Source: a virus
Direction: 5' to 3' (one strand)
DNA length: 25,008 nucleotides
IMG/VR virus record: IMGVR_UViG_3300045977_000290
Location: 1-25,008 of that record
Positions within the stretch are counted from its first letter, which is position 1. Each line of letters opens with the position of its first letter. This document shows positions 1 through 6,501 of this stretch, piece by piece. The notes under the pieces were generated by a model that was given only the letters and a program-made list of their open reading frames with translations, ran no database searches and was not told where the DNA came from. Both the position numbers and the translations under genes were made by a program.

Positions 1-1
1 C

Positions 2-313
2 GCCAACTCCGCGGCGGGCCGGCTGGCGGCCAGGGCGAAGACCTCACGTCACAAAGCCGGGCAGGCGATTGCGGTAAGCAAGGCGGTGGACCGGGGCGAG
101 CTGCCCGCGGACACCATGCAGCAAGTCGCGGCGGGCAAGGTGAAACTCAAGGACGCCAGCAAGAAGGTTCAGCAGAAGCCTGCCGGCCGAAAGCCCAAAG
201 CTCCAAAGCCGTTGCGCGACCGTGTTCTGAGCAAGTTCAACCGATTGCTCGATTGCTTTCCCGTCTCCGATCACCCCGAGGTCAAGCGGATCATTCTCGA
301 ATCCATCGCATGA
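2..313 (+). CDS. ParB-like protein, C-terminal part (5' end outside window)
   Basis: The reading frame is open from the left edge, so this is the 3' end of a longer gene; a GTG at 86 could start a 75-aa product but is probably internal. The visible part is basic and helical: an HTH-like stretch (LAARAKTSRHKAGQAIAVSK), then GELPADTMQQVAAGKVKLKDASKKVQ. This resembles the segment after the DNA-binding helices in phage and plasmid ParB-like proteins, where short helices alternate with 'aGk.kL.dA.k.v' motifs. The remainder is Lys/Pro-rich and then a short helical tail. It overlaps the next gene by an ATGA junction, implying co-translation. Assignment rests on motif resemblance only; a generic phage DNA-binding protein is the alternative. 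Confidence 0.5.
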   Translation, partial: ANSAAGRLAARAKTSRHKAGQAIAVSKAVDRGELPADTMQQVAAGKVKLKDASKKVQQKPAGRKPKAPKPLRDRVLSKFNRLLDCFPVSDHPEVKRIILESIA

Positions 314-1725
314 AAACCGAAGAAGTCATCAGCATCGTTCCCGATCCTCACTATCTGAAGCACATGTTGATGGCCAATGCCCTGCCCTTTCCGGCAGCTA
401 TCTCGGAACTCGTTGACAACGCTTTCGACCAGGGCGCAACGAAAGTCACGATCCGGGTTGATAGCAACTGCATCGCGGTGGTGGATGATGGGAATGGCTG
501 CGCGGACATCCAAAAGATGATCATGCTGGGCGGCCACAAGCGCACGCCGACCACGCGGTTGGGCCGATACGGGGCCGGCCTCAAACATGCGGCAACCTCC
601 CTCGGAGACCTGGCCAGCATCCAGACCGTGCACGATGGCGTGATGCGGAAGGCCGATGTGGATTGGAACGAAATCTATAGCAGCGGCAAGTGGGAGCAAA
701 AGGTCTCGGCGGATGACACGACCACGAGCGGCAAGGGGACATCCATTTGCATCTCACAGTTGCGGCCCGCTCGTCGGCGCAAGGATGAGCTGATTCGTCC
801 TCTAAGCTTCAACTTTTCGCCGGCTATCCAGTCACGTCGGGTGATTGAGTTGCGCTGGTACGGAGAAGATGTGCAGATCGAACCGTGGACGTTACCGGCG
901 ATGGAGTCGCTGATCACCGCGAGCAATTCCCTCTCGGACGATGACGGCGCGGAGTTCGGCTACCGGGTCAGAGCAGGGCTGGTTGAATGCAACTCGCGAC
1001 GCCCTTTCATCTTCGCTTACGAGCATCGGATCGTCGCCGAGAATTCCGAGCCATGCAATGGACGGCCTCCGTCCACGGGATTCATGGCCTACGTGGAACT
1101 GGTGGGACGCTGGCCCTTATTGGTTCACAAGGACGGCCTGGACGATTGCCCGGCGGTTCGCTGGCTCTACGCATCACTGGAGGAGGATTGCTCCGACTTG
1201 ATGGACCGTGCGGCGGTGCTGGGCGAACAGATCAAGCTTCAGGAGATCGAGGCGATTCTGGCAGGCGTGACTGGTCTCAAGCAGGGGCGGGCCTTGCGCG
1301 GTCCACGAGAAAACCACGGAAAAGTTGAACCTCGAGGGACACCCAGAAAAGTCGAGGAGGCCGCTCGGGTTCATACCGATTTTGAGCGGAATGTGGTCGA
1401 GCGATCCGGCAGCAAGCGGCCCGGAGAATCCAGGGGTGTGACGGTCTCCTACGGCGATTTCGATGACGGACGCGTCGGTGATGTGATGGATCAACGCCGA
1501 TGCATCTCCATCGTTCTGAACAAGCGGCATGAACACATTCAAACGTTGATGGATGGTCCGAACCGTCCGGGAATCATCAGCGTATGTTTGGCGTTGCTCT
1601 CCGCTAACAAGAGCCTGGCCAAAAGCGATGCTCAGATGGAGATGGGTCCCGTCAACTGGCAGGACTTCCTCACGCAGTATTCCAAGTGGCTCAAGGAACT
1701 GGCGTCCAATCCAGCCACCCCATGA
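310..1725 (+). CDS. GHKL-family ATPase (HSP90/MORC/histidine-kinase-like fold)
   Basis: The 471-aa product begins at ATG 310, which overlaps the upstream stop; an in-frame start at 253 would run through the upstream gene. The N-terminus carries the Bergerat ATP-binding motifs in order: N box ELVDNAFD (about residues 33-40, Glu33 and Asn37), G1 box DDGNG (59-63) and G2 box GRYGAGLKHA (85-94). The family uses ATP-driven dimer clamp movements (MORC, HSP90, GyrB, MutL). There is no visible HisKA or receiver domain, so a two-component kinase is unlikely. The C-terminal half has a basic, low-complexity stretch at about residues 340-400 and no domain I recognise. Similar proteins occur in phages with unknown function. 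It sits between a ParB-like gene and a large structured RNA; any functional link is inference. Confidence 0.8.
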   Translation: MKTEEVISIVPDPHYLKHMLMANALPFPAAISELVDNAFDQGATKVTIRVDSNCIAVVDDGNGCADIQKMIMLGGHKRTPTTRLGRYGAGLKHAATSLGDLASIQTVHDGVMRKADVDWNEIYSSGKWEQKVSADDTTTSGKGTSICISQLRPARRRKDELIRPLSFNFSPAIQSRRVIELRWYGEDVQIEPWTLPAMESLITASNSLSDDDGAEFGYRVRAGLVECNSRRPFIFAYEHRIVAENSEPCNGRPPSTGFMAYVELVGRWPLLVHKDGLDDCPAVRWLYASLEEDCSDLMDRAAVLGEQIKLQEIEAILAGVTGLKQGRALRGPRENHGKVEPRGTPRKVEEAARVHTDFERNVVERSGSKRPGESRGVTVSYGDFDDGRVGDVMDQRRCISIVLNKRHEHIQTLMDGPNRPGIISVCLALLSANKSLAKSDAQMEMGPVNWQDFLTQYSKWLKELASNPATP

Positions 1726-1794
1726 CTCTCCCCCTTTCAGGCACTGGCATGTTCCTCGTGGAACGCATCCTCCAGGCGCAGGTGAGGCTTAAGT

Positions 1795-2460
1795 CGTCCC
1801 GGTCCCTCTGGCGTGGACCGTCTTGTTTGACCAGGCTCCAGTCAGACGGACGCGCAACAGCGCTGGAGCCGCCCGCCCGCGGGCGAATACGCGGGCAACT
1901 CTTTCGACCGCGGCAAGGTCAGCGCTCCCCGTGGGAGTTTCCGCTTGCAGGTCCGGGAAGCCGGCCCGCGGTCGCGCTGGGCGCGTGGCGGATAAACGCA
2001 AACCTCGGGCGTACTCAGTACGCGCTGGCCGGGAGAGCGGAAAGGCCTCCCGATGCAGGTGGAAACCCTGCCGCGCTCACCCAATTTCCCCAAAAATGGC
2101 TCACCACGGAGGCAGTACCGGTGCCAACAAGCCAGAGCAGGCCGTTTCCTGCGCGGTCCGGGAAGGGAGTGGAAAGTGCCGAGCCCGAGAGTACGAAGCA
2201 ACGCCGCGCGTGCCGGCGCAAGCGGGCGCAAAGAGTCCCGCGAAGTTTCCAGCAGGGAGACAGCACGCATCGCTTTCCCCGGAGCGTCGGGGCAGCCGAG
2301 GGGCAACGCAGCACGGGCACGGCTCCTCGGGCAACCGGCAGCGAACGCTTCCACGTGGACGCGCTGCCGGCTCACTTTCCGCCCCGCGGGTGCGGGTCAG
2401 CCGGAAAGACCACTCCCCGCCCCTCAGACCGGTCGTGTTCGGCTGGGTGGAGGGGAGTCA
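1795..2460 (+). ncRNA. Candidate large structured non-coding RNA (about 670 nt)
   Basis: No frame on either strand in this stretch looks like protein. The sequence instead folds into many compatible perfect helices: 1800-1805/1815-1820; 1834-1841/1863-1870 (8 bp); 1875-1880/1891-1896; 1905-1913/1966-1974 (9 bp) enclosing 1925-1929/1933-1937 and 1953-1956/1961-1964; 1983-1986/1996-1999; 2009-2013/2019-2023; 2030-2035/2047-2052; 2055-2059/2067-2071; a long-range stem 2071-2076/2151-2156; 2210-2217/2222-2229; 2277-2281/2288-2292; 2296-2301/2325-2330; 2335-2343/2362-2370 (9 bp); 2375-2381/2402-2408 enclosing 2383-2387/2392-2396; and 2412-2418/2452-2458 (7 bp). GAAA and GCAA tetraloops (2062-2065, 2218-2221) favour the + strand. 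Large ornate RNAs of this size in phages are known (GOLLD, ROOL), but I cannot match this one to any family. Ends are approximate; no promoter or terminator was recognised. Confidence 0.68.
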
Positions 2461-2517
2461 CTTTGCTGCAGACTGAGAACAGAGAACCAACCGCAGTGAA
2501 CAGAGAGACCGAGAACC

Positions 2518-3744
2518 ATGAGCACCGAACAGACCATCACGTCATCCACTTCGCTGGCCGTCCTGGCGCCACCGCCACCGGAGAAATCCGCTGTCGAGGT
2601 CGCCGCTTCGGCATCCGCCGCACTGGCCAAGGCCACCATCGAAGCCAAGTTCGTCATCGCATTGCAACGTCCCCGGTCCGTCCTGGGCGCGCGGGCCGCG
2701 ATCCTCGAGGCCTGCAAGCGACCGCGCTTCGCCGCGGGCGCGCTCTACCGCAAGCCCGTTGGTCAGCGCACTATCGAGGGACTCAGCATCCGCTTCGCTG
2801 AGGAGGCCGTGAAAGCCTGGCGCAACGTGGATGTGTCGGCCGTCACGGCCTGGGAGGATGACGAACGCCGGCTCGTTCGCATCACGGTCGCCGACCTCGA
2901 GTCGAACGTCTCCTACTGCGACGAGGTCATCCTCAACAAGACGGTCGAACGCAGCTCGCCCAAGGAGGGACAGGAGGTTCTCGCCACCCGGACAAATTCC
3001 CAAGGCCGCAAGGTGTACATCCTCCGGGCCACCGAGGACGACCTGTTCGTCAAGGTCAACGCGGCCAAGTCCAAAGCCATCCGCAACTCGGGCCTGCGGC
3101 TCATCCCAGGGGACATCATCGAGGAGGCGACCGAGACCATCAAGGAGACCATCGCCAAGGGCGGCACGGACCCGCAGGCCGAAGCCAAGCGGATCGCGGA
3201 TGCCTTTGCCGGCATCGGCATCATCCCGTCCGAGATCGAGGCTTATCTCGGGTGCGCACTGAACGCTGTCTCACCGCGCCAGCTCGCCGAACTGCGCGCC
3301 ATTTTCTCGGCCATCCGGGATGGTGAGGCATCCTGGTCCGACTTCCGGCCCAAGGCGCAGGGACCGACATCAGCCGAACCTCAGCAGCCCACGGCCCAGG
3401 CCGCGCCATCGGCTGAGGCAAGCGCGGAGACCGATGAGGACGAGATCCCCGACATGGTCCCATTGCCCAAAGCGCCTGCCGCACCCAAGCTCAAAGCCAC
3501 CAAGGCGCCGGCCAAGCCGGTGGCGACCATCCAACAGCAACTGGCCGAGGCGGTCCTTGGGGCGGGCTTCACCTTCGATGATTTTCGGCTGTGGGGTCTG
3601 GACTCCGGCAACGTCCCGGATGCGGACTCGATCCCATCGTTCGATGACCTGCCCGACGCGATGTGCACCCGGCTCCTGCGGGCCAAGGGCGGTCTGCTCA
3701 CCCAGCTCGCCGAGCTCCGCGGTCGGAAGGGAGGTGCGGAGTGA
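2518..3744 (+). CDS. Phage recombination-associated protein (RecT/ERF-like role suspected)
   Basis: This 408-aa protein starts at ATG 2518, behind a purine-rich leader and just downstream of the structured RNA. Residues about 40-250 form a conserved-looking core, with a stretch about ILEACKRPRFAAGALYRKP followed by an EGLSIRFAEEAVKAW segment and an acidic DDERRLVRITVADLE segment. The region about PSEIEAYLGCALNAVSPRQL, leading into a LRAIFSAIRDGEASW tail, resembles the end of the core in phage ssDNA-annealing proteins of the RecT/ERF type. An Ala/Pro/Lys-rich linker (about 285-340) precedes a short helical C-terminal domain. The next gene, of the DUF1351 type, often neighbours recT-like genes, supporting a recombination or replication role. 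The family is recalled from resemblance; the annealing function is inference. Confidence 0.6.
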   Translation: MSTEQTITSSTSLAVLAPPPPEKSAVEVAASASAALAKATIEAKFVIALQRPRSVLGARAAILEACKRPRFAAGALYRKPVGQRTIEGLSIRFAEEAVKAWRNVDVSAVTAWEDDERRLVRITVADLESNVSYCDEVILNKTVERSSPKEGQEVLATRTNSQGRKVYILRATEDDLFVKVNAAKSKAIRNSGLRLIPGDIIEEATETIKETIAKGGTDPQAEAKRIADAFAGIGIIPSEIEAYLGCALNAVSPRQLAELRAIFSAIRDGEASWSDFRPKAQGPTSAEPQQPTAQAAPSAEASAETDEDEIPDMVPLPKAPAAPKLKATKAPAKPVATIQQQLAEAVLGAGFTFDDFRLWGLDSGNVPDADSIPSFDDLPDAMCTRLLRAKGGLLTQLAELRGRKGGAE

Positions 3745-4607
3745 GTGCCGGCGCCGAACTTGTCGTGTTCGAGCATGACGCGATCCGCTGTACGCCCACC
3801 GAGGAAGCCGTTGCCCTGCGCGATGCCATCCTCGAGCGGTCCGCGCTGGTCGGCGCTGTCCGCAACGCCATCCACAACGAGGCCGCCATCGCGGCCATGA
3901 AGGAAATCCGGGGCATGCTCAATCGAGTCGAGGATGCCCGCAAGACCGTCAAGGAACCCGTCCTCGATCTCTGCCGCCGCATTGACGCTACCGCCAAGAA
4001 GTTCGCCGAGGAGCTGAAGGCTGAGGAAGTCCGCATCGCCAAGGCCGCCGCTGACTGGCAGACCGAACAGCTTGAGCGTGTGCGTGAGCAGGAACGCCGG
4101 CGCCAGGCCGAGCTGGCCCGGATCGAAGCCGAACGCCAGGCCGAGCTGGCCCGCATCCGGGCCGAGGCCGAGCGCGCCGCCCAGGAGGCCGCCGCCCAAG
4201 CGGCCGCCAAAGCAGCCGCGGCAAAGAGCGCAGCCGAACGCGAAGCCATCGAGGCGCGCGCCAAGGCTGAGGCCATGCGCATCGCCCTCGAGGCTGAGAA
4301 ACAGGCGCTGCGGCAAGGCGAACTCCGCAACCAGGAGATCGAGTCACTGCCGACCGTCCAAGCCCCGACGCGCACCGAAGGCCAAACCGTCCGTGCCGTG
4401 TGGCTCTTCGAGGTCACCGATATCTGGCTGTTGGCCAGGACGAACCCCGGTCTGGTCCGAATCGAACCCTGCCGGCAGGAGATCAACGAGGTCATCGGAC
4501 GCCTGGCCGAGGCCGGCGCGGGGGAACCTAAGGTCGCCGGCCTGCGTATCTGGAAAGAAACCAAGGTCGGTGTCCGCACCGGCAAGGACCGCCTCATCGA
4601 GGTTTGA
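3741..4607 (+). CDS. DUF1351-like phage coiled-coil protein
   Basis: GTG 3741 is chosen because it overlaps the upstream stop (GTGA) and follows a purine-rich GGAAGGGAGG stretch; an earlier in-frame ATG at 3663 lies inside the upstream gene. The product is 288 aa. Residues about 20-100 are helical with an EDARKTVKEPVLDLCRRID segment. Residues about 105-200 are a long Ala/Glu/Arg-rich coiled coil with heptad-like repeats (RQAELARIEAERQAELARIR). The C-terminal domain has VWLFEVTDIWLLARTNPGLV and ends with a GLRIWKETKVGVRTG segment. This layout fits the DUF1351 family found beside phage recombination genes, whose function is not established. The coiled coil implies oligomerisation or partner binding. 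Confidence 0.6.
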   Translation: MSAGAELVVFEHDAIRCTPTEEAVALRDAILERSALVGAVRNAIHNEAAIAAMKEIRGMLNRVEDARKTVKEPVLDLCRRIDATAKKFAEELKAEEVRIAKAAADWQTEQLERVREQERRRQAELARIEAERQAELARIRAEAERAAQEAAAQAAAKAAAAKSAAEREAIEARAKAEAMRIALEAEKQALRQGELRNQEIESLPTVQAPTRTEGQTVRAVWLFEVTDIWLLARTNPGLVRIEPCRQEINEVIGRLAEAGAGEPKVAGLRIWKETKVGVRTGKDRLIEV

Positions 4608-4630
4608 ATTTCATGCGCTTGCGGACCGCA

Positions 4631-4674
4631 ATTCGCCGACTATTCGCCGAGGGTTCGGCGAAGCTTCGGCGAAT
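4631..4674. repeat. Imperfect inverted repeat, 20-bp arms
   Basis: Arms 4631-4650 and 4655-4674 pair with 17 of 20 matches around a 4-base loop. Each arm contains two copies of TTCGCCGA, so the site has four half-sites in palindromic order. It begins 24 bases after the preceding gene. It could be a dimeric or tetrameric protein-binding site, a cruciform, or an RNA hairpin. Confidence 0.75.
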
Positions 4675-4714
4675 CCTCCAGGAGGCTTCTCTCCCACTTC
4701 AAAACAGCCTCTGC

Positions 4715-4747
4715 GGAGGGGGGGGGACCCCTCCCCCCCTCCCCCCC
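4715..4747. repeat. G-run/C-run homopolymer hairpin
   Basis: Nine consecutive G residues (4718-4726) are followed after a short spacer by C7 (4733-4739), T and another C7 (4741-4747). The runs can pair as a very stable stem, and the G-tract could join quadruplex structures. There is no T-run after it, so it does not look like an intrinsic terminator. Homopolymer lengths here are also prone to sequencing error. Confidence 0.6.
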
Positions 4748-4815
4748 AAATCGGCCTTTGGGGTTTCAACCACCAAACCCGCCAAATCATCGAGAAATGC
4801 TCCTCAGATGTCGTT

Positions 4816-4846
4816 TTGCAAGAATCTTACAATACGCAACTTGCAA
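4816..4846. repeat. 7-bp inverted repeat flanking AT-richer segment
   Basis: TTGCAAG at 4816-4822 and CTTGCAA at 4840-4846 are perfect inverted copies separated by 17 bases. The interior includes TACAAT, a possible -10-like element, but no -35 is correctly spaced. It lies between the homopolymer hairpin and the 11-bp tandem repeats; an operator or an unwinding site is possible. Confidence 0.5.
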
Positions 4847-4854
4847 CGCATTCG

Positions 4855-4909
4855 TGGAGGGTTCGTGGAGGGTTCGTGGAATCCTCGCCGAGGGTTCGCC
4901 GAGGACTCG
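4855..4909. repeat. Five tandem 11-bp repeats (iteron-like)
   Basis: Units start at 4855, 4866, 4877, 4888 and 4899. The first two are identical (TGGAGGGTTCG), the third is TGGAATCCTCG, the fourth CCGAGGGTTCG and the fifth CCGAGGACTCG. The exact fourth-unit sequence also occurs upstream at 4647-4657. An 11-bp period is close to one helical turn, which would put bound proteins on one face of the DNA, as in iteron origins. The units are too short and spacer-less to be CRISPR. Confidence 0.7.
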
Positions 4910-5054
4910 GCGCCTGGAACAGGGAATAAGGAATAAGGAACATGTCTTTTCTCTCTCTCTTTCTCTCGCGCCTTCGGCAGGAAAAAACACCCCAAATAGC
5001 CGTCCATCATCGCCAATAACGGACCCTGCCACCGGATAACCCGACCCAGGCCAA

Positions 5055-5930
5055 ATGCGCATCCGAACCTTGAAACCGGAATTCGTCACCAGCGAGTCGG
5101 TCAGCCGCCTCAGCCGCGAAGCAAGGCTCTGCTTCGTGCTCCTCTTGCTCTACGTGGACGATTGCGGTCGTGGTCGCGCTTCTCCGCGGCTCATCTCGAG
5201 CGTTCTGTTCCCCTACGATGACGACGTGCCTGATCGCATGGATGGCTGGCTGAAAGAATTGGAGGCCGAGGGGATGGTTATCCGCTACAACGTGGGCGCT
5301 GACCACTACCTCGAAATTCCAAAGTGGTCGAAGCATCAGCGAATTGATAAACCCTCGAAGAGCAACTTCCCCCCGCGCGAAGCCCAGGCGTCCGTTGAAG
5401 ATCACCTCAAGGCGTCCAATTCAAAGCCAGCCAAACCGCCGAAGGCAAATCCTGAACCTGACAAGGAAGCTCAGCCTCAAGAACCAGATGCCATCGCGCA
5501 CCTGCACGCACGGTTCGAGCGGCTGACCGGACAGCAGATCACCCTCACCCCGCCCGTCCGGCAACTCTGGGCCGATTGGCTGGCCGAGGGGCACGACGAG
5601 GCCGACCTGGTGGCCGTCGTGGTTCACATCCAGAAGGGCATCCGACAGGAGAAGCGCATGCCGGGGGCACTGAAGCTGTCGAACCTCCTGAACCTCGGCC
5701 GGTTTGCCGAGGACCTAGGGCAAACCCGCCTGAAGGTTCGCGCTCCAGCGGTTGAGCTGCCGCCTCCTCCACCGCGGACGCCCACGCCACCGCCAAGTCC
5801 CCCACCCCCACCCAAGGAGCGCAACCCGGATGAACAGGCCAGGATCGCCAGCATGTTGGCCAGCCTGGGCAAGCGTGTCAGAACAACCGCGGACGAGGTG
5901 AACACGACTCAGGAAGTGCCTGCATCATGA
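5055..5930 (+). CDS. Phage replication initiator/organizer-like winged-helix protein
   Basis: The 291-aa product begins MRIRTLKPEF at ATG 5055. Residues about 1-105 match the familiar phage replication-protein start: KPEFVTSESVSRLSREARL, then a YVDDCGRGRASPRLISSVLFP segment, FPYDDDVPDRMDGWLKELE and YLEIPKWSKHQRIDKPS. These proteins carry a winged-helix domain and bind origins or load helicase (lambda O / DnaT-like roles). Residues about 150-220 form a second helical domain. The C-terminus has a proline-rich linker (about 233-255, PPPPPRTPTPPPSPPPPP) and a short helical tail. The repeat region just upstream is its natural candidate target. The family resemblance is strong; the exact role is inferred. 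Confidence 0.7.
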   Translation: MRIRTLKPEFVTSESVSRLSREARLCFVLLLLYVDDCGRGRASPRLISSVLFPYDDDVPDRMDGWLKELEAEGMVIRYNVGADHYLEIPKWSKHQRIDKPSKSNFPPREAQASVEDHLKASNSKPAKPPKANPEPDKEAQPQEPDAIAHLHARFERLTGQQITLTPPVRQLWADWLAEGHDEADLVAVVVHIQKGIRQEKRMPGALKLSNLLNLGRFAEDLGQTRLKVRAPAVELPPPPPRTPTPPPSPPPPPKERNPDEQARIASMLASLGKRVRTTADEVNTTQEVPAS

Positions 5931-6112
5931 GAACCCTGCCCACCCTCCTCCTGTCCCTCTCCCTGGCTGCGCTGGCCTTCGTGGCCGGCCGCGGCTGCCA
6001 GGTCGTCGAACGCGAGTCCCAACGCTGGGCCACCGTCTTCAGCCGGACCAACAGCATCGTGCTGCTGCATATCCTCGCCGAACCATCCCAAGTCAGGAAG
6101 CCAAGCCCATGA
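5927..6112 (+). CDS. Small single-pass membrane protein, unknown
   Basis: ATG 5927 overlaps the upstream stop (ATGA), supporting a real, translationally coupled gene of 61 aa. Residues 2-20 are a hydrophobic segment (LPTLLLSLSLAALAFVAG) that acts as a signal anchor or signal peptide. A Cys at about residue 24 follows Gly-Arg-Gly, which is not a proper lipobox. The remainder is short and polar. Small membrane proteins at such positions in phages can be superinfection or lysis accessories, but nothing in the sequence specifies the job. Confidence 0.55.
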   Translation: MRTLPTLLLSLSLAALAFVAGRGCQVVERESQRWATVFSRTNSIVLLHILAEPSQVRKPSP

Positions 6113-6495
6113 AGTTCCCCGAGAGATTCCGCGTCACGAAACTGGACGGCCTAGCGCAATACCAGTCCAGCACCGGCGATCCATTCGGCCTGTTCGTCAT
6201 CCGCCCGCAGTCCTGGTGCCTCGCGGGACTGAAGATGATGGCGACAGATGGTCGGTTGGATACTCCAAACCTCGACACTGGATTCGAGCATGTCAGCGTC
6301 TCCCACCTGACCAACCGCTTCCCGCCCACTTGGGAGGAGATGGCGGCGGTCGCCAGGCTGTTCTGGGACGACGAGGAGTGCCTCGTGCAGTATCGTCCGC
6401 CAAAGTCCAGTTACGTGAACCACCACCCGGGGTGCCTTCATTGGTGGCGTCCGCGTCAGGCCGTGATCCCGATGCCGCCGCTGGCGTGCGTGTGA
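6109..6495 (+). CDS. DUF7694-like phage protein, copy 1
   Basis: The 128-aa product starts at ATG 6109 in an ATGA overlap. Its hallmark is the run FEHVSVSHLTNRFPPTWEEM, then LFWDDEECLVQYRPPKSSYV and NHHPGCLHWWRP. This matches a widespread small phage family, which I recall as DUF7694, of unknown function. A second copy lies at 7463-7849. The N-terminal 50 residues of the two copies differ at several positions, while the DNA from 6257 to 6410 is identical to 7611-7764. The conserved aromatic and His residues suggest a compact fold; no catalytic motif is recognised. Confidence 0.75.
   Translation: MKFPERFRVTKLDGLAQYQSSTGDPFGLFVIRPQSWCLAGLKMMATDGRLDTPNLDTGFEHVSVSHLTNRFPPTWEEMAAVARLFWDDEECLVQYRPPKSSYVNHHPGCLHWWRPRQAVIPMPPLACV
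6257..6410 (+). repeat. 154-bp identical direct repeat, copy 1
   Basis: These 154 bases are identical to 7611-7764. They sit inside the first DUF7694-like gene and encode the end of its variable part and the conserved core. High similarity with scattered mismatches continues to the end of the gene, while the upstream 150 bases are clearly more diverged. Confidence 0.85.
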
Positions 6496-6501
6496 GAACC
6501 C

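Larger units (their letters stand above)
4608..5054. other. Repeat-rich intergenic region, candidate replication origin or control region
   Basis: About 450 bases lack a credible gene; the open frames across it read through repeats and homopolymers. It contains an imperfect 20-bp inverted repeat (4631-4674), a G-run/C-run hairpin (4715-4739), a short AT-richer segment with a 7-bp inverted repeat (4816-4846), and five tandem 11-bp units (4855-4909). One 11-bp unit recurs exactly at 4647-4657, linking the two ends of the region. The last part (4910-5054) is a pyrimidine-rich stretch in which I see nothing further. The replication-initiator-like gene follows immediately, and phage origins with iterons often sit next to or inside the initiator gene, so an origin or its control region is a reasonable inference. 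Confidence 0.5.

Noticed and set aside
1795-2460. tmRNA, RNase P RNA, tRNA or a self-splicing intron
   Set aside because: I could not find tmRNA ends, the RNase P GAGGAAAGTC-type core, an acceptor/T-arm, or a group II domain V. The region also lies between genes and not inside one. A covariance-model search would settle this.
1686-2801. Long overlapping open frames on both strands across 1726-2517, up to 371 codons
   Set aside because: They are products of high GC and few stop codons; the translations are Arg/Pro/Gly-rich with no domain, no frame is favoured, and the longest runs into the real gene at 2518. Helices dominate the sequence instead.
3381-4316. 311-codon frame on the - strand
   Set aside because: It is antisense to the coiled-coil and recombination genes; its Gly/Leu repeats simply mirror the coiled-coil codons.
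4855-4909. CRISPR array
   Set aside because: Units are 11 bp and contiguous with no spacers; no cas genes are present.
4604-4936. 110-codon frame through the repeat region
   Set aside because: It reads through inverted repeats, homopolymer runs and 11-bp repeats, and the peptide mirrors those repeats with no other features.
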